Source: Patagioenas fasciata (lineage: Eukaryota > Chordata > Aves > Columbiformes > Columbidae). From it: DNA of 64,000 nt. This document shows, piece after piece, positions 58,791 to 64,000 of this stretch. The stretch covers positions 2,733,001 through 2,797,000 of the forward strand of contig NW_027288510.1 of NCBI RefSeq assembly GCF_037038585.1, read 5' to 3'. Each line of letters begins with the position of its first letter. Position 1 is the first letter of the stretch. The notes under the pieces are model-generated. The model had not been told where the DNA came from. It made no database searches and worked only from the letters and a program-made list of their open reading frames with translations. The position numbers were made by a program, and so were the translations under genes.

Positions 58791-59180
58791 TTGACTTGAA
58801 AGTAGGTTGGATTTGGGACTCAGCAGGTGCATCCGTGGGTTTTCTGGATGATGGTGTGGTCTTCAGGCCAAGTGGTGGGGGAGAGGGTGTGGAAATAGTC
58901 CATCTTGCCTGTAGGCTGAAGATAGTGCCATGTGGGCTGTGGAAAGCCCTCAGGACCAAAGGGTCCCTCCCAGAGAAAGGGCCAACATCTCAGCCATGGG
59001 ACAGCACAGAAATGTTCTCAAGCTTCGTGAGGACTTTGCCACGTTGCGATGGCTGAAGATTGGCCAGAGGAGTGGCTTAGTTCACGGTGAATAAGAGAGG
59101 GCATCTCTGGATCGAGGAGTTACAGGTACCTTCCTAGTGCCATCTTGCAGCCTCACAGCTTGTGTTTTGCCTTTGTGCAG

Positions 59181-59297
59181 GACTTTGAGCAGGATGCCTT
59201 TGGTTTCCAGCAGAAAGTAGAAGACATGGACCGTCGGCTGGGCACCATTTTCATCCAGGCTTTTGATGACGCCTCCAACTTGGACCACGCCTTCAAG
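59181..59297 (+). CDS. DNAH9: DNAH9-like exon 8
   Basis: Acceptor TTTGTGCAG, donor TTCAAG|GTTTGT; 39 codons. Encodes DFEQDAFGFQQKVEDMDRRL and GTIFIQAFDDASNLDHAFK, a very conserved axonemal dynein tail segment. Confidence 0.95.
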
Positions 59298-60021
59298 GTT
59301 TGTTTATCGCTCCCTTGCTCTTCCCTAAAAGGGAAATCAGGGCACCCGGCTCGGTGAGAATCACGCTGAGGAGACCAGGCAGTGCTGGAGCCACAGGCAC
59401 ATGGGGCTGGTGTTTGCTGGTGGGACAGTGGGACTTGTAGCTTTTGGGCTGCTCTTGGTTTGGGATGCTCAGGCTGGTGGGTCCCTCACAAAGCTTTTGG
59501 ATGCCAGGAGATATATTTGTGTCTCTCTCTGCAAGTTGGGGGAAATCATGCTTTTTCTAGGATTTCCTGGTGAGAATTGATATTGTTAGTATCAATTTGT
59601 TAATATTATTAATACGTGGATCTGTTTCAGTTTTGGAAACAGGTTTTCTAGAAACAAAGCTGGTTTATTTATCAATTAATCTATCTTGCAGAAATAATAA
59701 ATGGTATTTTTTTAAAAAAATCAATATAAGCATTTGTAGAAAAGACTTTAGCAAGTGACAGTGTTTATCTTTGTAAGTTTTTTGAAGAAAATAGAAAATC
59801 TTGAAGCATTTGAAGAACAACAGTTGGAATGTGGTCCAACCCCAGAGAAAGTCTGAGAGGCCCCGTAACAAAGGGAGCAAATTTCCTTTTTCCAAAGTGC
59901 CCATCGGTGCGGACAGTATTGAAGCCTCTGGGCTGGGGAGGAAGGTCCCAGCTGATCTCTCTGCAGGAGTCGGGGTTGTAAATTTTTCCCCTCTTCTTTT
60001 CCTGCGTGTTCACCCCAACAG

Positions 60022-60172
60022 CTGCTGGACATGTTCGGGAGCCTTTTGGAGCGACCGGTAGTCGCTGCAGATGCTGCTGGCAAATACTCCGTCCTCATCA
60101 GCGTGTTCAGCAGGGCCCTGGACCACGCCAGGCTGATCTACTCCCGGCACATCCAGGCAGAGCTGAAGCTCG
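60022..60172 (+). CDS. DNAH9: DNAH9-like exon 9
   Basis: Acceptor CCAACAG. Encodes LLDMFGSLLERPVVAADAAG, KYSVLISVFSRALDHARLIY and SRHIQAELKL. The donor is a tandem GTAGGTAG: using the first GT leaves phase 1, which does not fit exon 10; using the second (60,177) adds four bases and fits. Confidence 0.9.
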
Positions 60173-61151
60173 GTAGGTAGAACGTGCTGAGTAAAATGGG
60201 TTTTACAGGGAGTTTGATTGAGATTAATTTGGGGGGGAAATGATTTATTTTTCTAAGGAACCCAAAACTTTACAAATTGCAGATGTTTTCAGCCTCTGTA
60301 GCTCCTAGTGGCAATGGAAATGCCTGGGAAAGCTCTGTTCTTAGTATTAAAGCAAATAATTGGTTAGGAGTAAAAATACCCTTTTTCAAATGTGTATGCA
60401 TGATATGTGACTGGGAATGGAGACACATGCTGAGCTTTTCTCCCAGCGAGGCTGTGACAGGAGGTTTCTCTCCACATTTGTGTGCTGCCTCCAACACCCC
60501 ATGGGACCTGCAAACCCACTCATGTGCTCCTCAGAATGAATTTATTTTGTTTCCCTTACAATGCTTAAAATGCAAAGTATGCGAGTGGGACTTTGTAACC
60601 AAGGGTTTAATCAGCCTTTTCCAAGTTTATTATTCCCCGTGACTCTTGGCACAGGGGGGAATGGGTGGATTTCTATCAGATTATGAGGATTCAAGTGTGT
60701 CATTTTGAACAATAACCTATTTACTTGCCTCAGAAAGATCATACTGGAACGAGACAAGTCCTGGACTGGAGAGAATCATGGAGAGAATCATTTGCTGTGA
60801 ATTTGTGGTTATTGTTCTGTGGCTGTTAGATAAGGCGGACAGAAGTAACTCCTGGTCAGAAATCCCTATGTCAGTGTTTGTGAGGGGTGGGGAATGTGTC
60901 CCAGGCAAGGGACACCTCACATCAGCTCAGGTTTGGACATAGTCTGGGCTTCTCGTTCGATCTCAGCTCCTTATTCAAGATCCAGAGGCACTCGCCTTGG
61001 TCACAGACCTACATCAGTGTGGCAGATGTTGGATTTAAGGAAGGAAGCTGGGAAATCAGAGCAGTTTTCTGCAAATGAGGTTCTGTTGTTGCATCTTTGG
61101 GGTTACAAGTGCAGCGTTCAGTCAAACGCTGTTCCAATGTGCCCTCCCCAG

Positions 61152-61265
61152 GATCCCCCCTGTGCACAAGAACATGCCGCCGGTGGCTGGAGCGCTGCGC
61201 TGGGCGCAGGAGCTGCGAGCGCGAATCCAGGTGCCGTTTGATCACTTCAGGCACATCCCACATCT
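61152..61265 (+). CDS. DNAH9: DNAH9-like exon 10
   Basis: Acceptor CTCCCCAG, donor CATCT|GTGCGT. Encodes PPVHKNMPPVAGALRWAQEL and RARIQVPFDHFRHIPHL. A six-C run at 61,155-61,160 sits in the first codons; one more C would restore frame with the canonical exon 9 end. Otherwise the match to the family is excellent. Confidence 0.88.
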
Positions 61266-63092
61266 GTGCGTGTCTGTTCCAGCTAAGTTGCTTTATGACC
61301 ACCTTGCTGTCTTCTCTGTAATCAATCTGATTTTCTTTCTGTGGTGAACATTATCCCATGGTTATAGCTGAAATAATTCTTAGTCAAAGAGGTGTGAAGT
61401 GGTTGCACTGGTGCTTTTCAGCTTCCTTGTGATCATTATTTTTTTTAAGAAACTCATTAACTGGATTTGTTTTGAAGCGATTAAGAGGCACAGTGGGCTA
61501 TTCAGCTTTCAGACATAGTTCCCGGGTTGCAATTGAAAGAGGTATCAGAACCTTTCCTGCTGCAATCCCACTCAGCATGTTCTCCAGGACCTCCTCAGCT
61601 GCAAGTCCTGGTTCTGGCATCATCCAAACTGTGAATAGCAGAGAAGTGCTGGGCTGGACTCAGCTGAGATGGGTCGATGGAGCTGGGTTTGCATGTTGGG
61701 GAGCAGACGAGCATTTTGTTGGGCAGAAGAAAACTTTCTCAGCGTTAAACAAAGGAGCCATCTCCCAAGATCAAGGAAAGAAACCAATGCTGGTATATTT
61801 ATCACCCAAATGCTTGTTATAACGGATGGTGTCAGGGAAGCATGGCCTCATACTCACAGCTGGCACCACATGAGACAACATTTAAGAGCTCTGTAAGCAA
61901 GGCGGTGTTGGACTTATGACAACTGAGGGTGTTCTAGGGACTGCACCTGGTAGCTCACAGGAATGGCTTCACGTGTGCTGGTCAGGATTCTGTGTAAATG
62001 GATCCACTTTTTTAATGTACTTGACCAAAATAACTTGACCGTCACTGTACCATGTTCATAACCTTCTCTCACTGTATCTTGCCATTAAGTGTCTTTAAGT
62101 GCACAGTTATTCTGCAGCAGCAAAGACATTGGTGCAATGAAACAAACTCTTGGGCTGTTCCCAGCACAGAGCCCAAGTTATCATGTCTGATTTGAACCTA
62201 AATGGCAAATTTTTGTCCACCATGAAGGACCCAGATCTGCATTTCACACTGATTTTCTGTCCTCTGTTTAGAGTAGTTAATAACATGCTCTGCAACGGTG
62301 GTGACATGATGCTGTTGAAAGGGAAAAAGGATTAAAAAGGAGAAACAAAAGTGGTTTTGCTGGGATTTACTTGGATTTGCTCAGAGGACTTGTTTACTTC
62401 CAGCAGGTTTCTCAGCACTTGCCCAGCGGTGACTGCTCAGGCGCTCCTTTTTTCCAGCTTTTGGTTAAGTTAATTCAAGTTTTGTCAATATGTCCTCCAA
62501 AATCAACAACCATCTTGAGGAAAACTTGGATATTGTAGATGAAACAGTGGGGAAAAGACAGCATGATAAGAATTCCTCTGGCCTGCTGTTCCCTGGGCTG
62601 TACAGCCCTGGCAGCGTGGCCAGGGCTCTGCCTCCCGCACTCTGGGACACCTTTGCTCTTCGGTTTGAGGGGCATGAATTGGGCACCGCCAAGAGCTTCA
62701 TCTGCCGGGAGCCACACTCTGCTTCTTTCTGTGCCTCTTTGACCTCAGAAAGCGGTGGCTGGTGAGCAGAGGTTGCCCTGCTCTGTGCAAACACCGGAGC
62801 ATTGAGTATGTTACGGAGACCAGTGTTCCTCCAGCAGCTCTGGGCCCTTGTTCTTCCCCCAGGACGTGGTTCTCATTTGCCAGTTGCCATGCAAACACCC
62901 GCAAAAGGGCGCACTGGGGCTTGGAGAGCTTTTGTGCAGTGAAATGGTTTTGGGCGATATGGTGGGGTTGGAATGTAAGATCCCCAGCCAGGCTCTGCCT
63001 GCAAGGTGGTGGGTGGTTTTGGGAAGGGGTAAATAGAGACTGCAGCCTCACAGGGCTAAATGTAACGCTGAGCTTGTCTGTTGTGCCACCAG

Positions 63093-63161
63093 CTGCTTGG
63101 ACTCTGCTGAAGGAAGAAGGGTGATAGAGAAGTATGAAGAAATGATCCAGCTGCTCGACAG
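63093..63161 (+). CDS. DNAH9: DNAH9-like exon 11
   Basis: Acceptor GCCACCAG, donor GACAG|GTAAGT. Encodes CLDSAEGRRVIEKYEEMIQL and LDR, matching the SAEGxR..xKYE segment of axonemal dyneins. The next exon lies beyond the window. Confidence 0.92.
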
Positions 63162-63211
63162 GTAAGTGGTGGCTCAGGCATGACTGTAACTATATGAAAA
63201 AAAGCCAAACC

Positions 63212-63480
63212 TTATAGAATCATAGAATTGTTTTGGTTGGAAGAGACCCTCATGTCCATCCATTAACACAACCCTGGCACTGCCCCGTGTCCCTGAGAAC
63301 CTCGTCTCCACGTCTGTCCACCCCTCCAGGGATGATGACTCCACCACTGCCCTCGCAGCCTGTTCCAATGCCCGACAGCCCTTTGGGGAAGAAATGTTTC
63401 CTAATATCCAGTCTGAACCTCCCCTGGTGCAACTTGAGGCCATTTCCTTCTCCTTCTCTAAACCACCTTTCAGCACATTT
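63212..63480 (-). repeat. CR1 LINE 3' fragment (antisense)
   Basis: Starts tagaatcatagaattgtttt ggttgg at 63,215 and continues through aaccctggcactgccccgtg to cttgaggccatttccttctc, the same text as at 1-120. Intronic to the DNAH9-like gene. Confidence 0.88.
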
Positions 63481-64000
63481 GCAAGCCCAGGGCCTGAGAA
63501 TGTCTCTTTCTAAGCCAGAAGGAATTTTGTGATGAGAGAGGAGGAGGAATCCTTTGCTACACACCACAGTCTTTCTGTGATATCTTGAAATGAGAAGTTT
63601 GCATGGGAGGGACAGGGGCTGTGCAGCCCAGCAGAAATGTTGGAACGAGATTCTTTTGGATGTAGGAGATGCTGTGGTAGAAAACCTGAGCTGACCAGAA
63701 GTCTCAATCCACTTGTGCCCATTCACAGTGTACTTACCGTGGCTGTAATGTGTGTATTCCACAAGTGGGAGTGGGATTCGTTGCACCTCACTTAATATCT
63801 TAATGTTTGATGCTAAAACTGAACTGATTGCTCTGAGCTTTTGAATGTTTGTCCCCAAATTTGAATCCTCTGCTAAGAATGGTACTTGGGGGATCTTTGT
63901 TTTCCTGACTTGATGCTGTCACTGGTTTTCAGGTGTTTGTCTTTGAAGCCAAGATCTTTATGGAGGTGGTGTGGGTGGGTTTTAAATATTCCTTGATGTT

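Overview
This window looks like a stretch of bird genome. The evidence is many CR1 LINE 3' ends with their ATTCTRTG-type tails, several avian-type endogenous retroviruses (ERVs), short GC-rich first exons in CpG islands, and split vertebrate genes with canonical GT/AG sites. No bacterial, phage or CRISPR content was seen. Gene assignments come from reading translated exons against remembered protein families; no database search was run.

Layout. (1) 1-7.7 kb: three intact plus-strand exons of an axonemal dynein heavy chain covering the AAA3 Walker B region, most like DNAH9. They sit among CR1 fragments, a solo LTR and a 39-bp minisatellite. (2) 7.7-9.3 kb: a plus-strand class II ERV 5' end (LTR, tRNA-Lys1,2-type primer site, and a leader ORF for a putative three-pass membrane glycoprotein), abutted by a minus-strand LTR. 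(3) 9.5-37.7 kb: a segmental tandem duplication with offset 16,374 bp. Each unit carries ERV env/integrase debris, a degenerate AT-rich satellite-like array and a minus-strand RALGDS-like gene. Copy 1 has all 18 recognisable exons (24,494 down to 13,098) and a CpG-island promoter. Copy 2 has only exons 6-18 and is followed by a third, 1.2-kb piece of the array. Both copies share an in-frame TGA and a lost splice acceptor, so the family probably decayed before it duplicated. (4) 37.7-41.6 kb: an internally deleted ERV-L-like provirus with a 590-codon gag-RT-IN fusion ORF and mismatched LTRs. (5) 41.6-43.3 kb: a CpG island with one possible first exon. (6) 43.4-46.35 kb: a minus-strand ERV with gamma-like integrase and env remnants. 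(7) 46.7-64 kb: CpG-island first exon and ten further exons of the DNAH9-like N-terminal (tail) region.

The most striking organisation is that AAA3 exons of a DNAH9-like gene lie about 40 kb upstream of the N-terminal exons of a DNAH9-like gene, on the same strand, with the whole ERV/RALGDS-like block between them. Either there are two dynein copies, one of them truncated, or the order reflects a rearrangement or an assembly error. The gene products would act separately: the dynein in outer-arm ciliary motility, and the RALGDS-like protein (if functional) as a Ras-regulated exchange factor for Ral GTPases.
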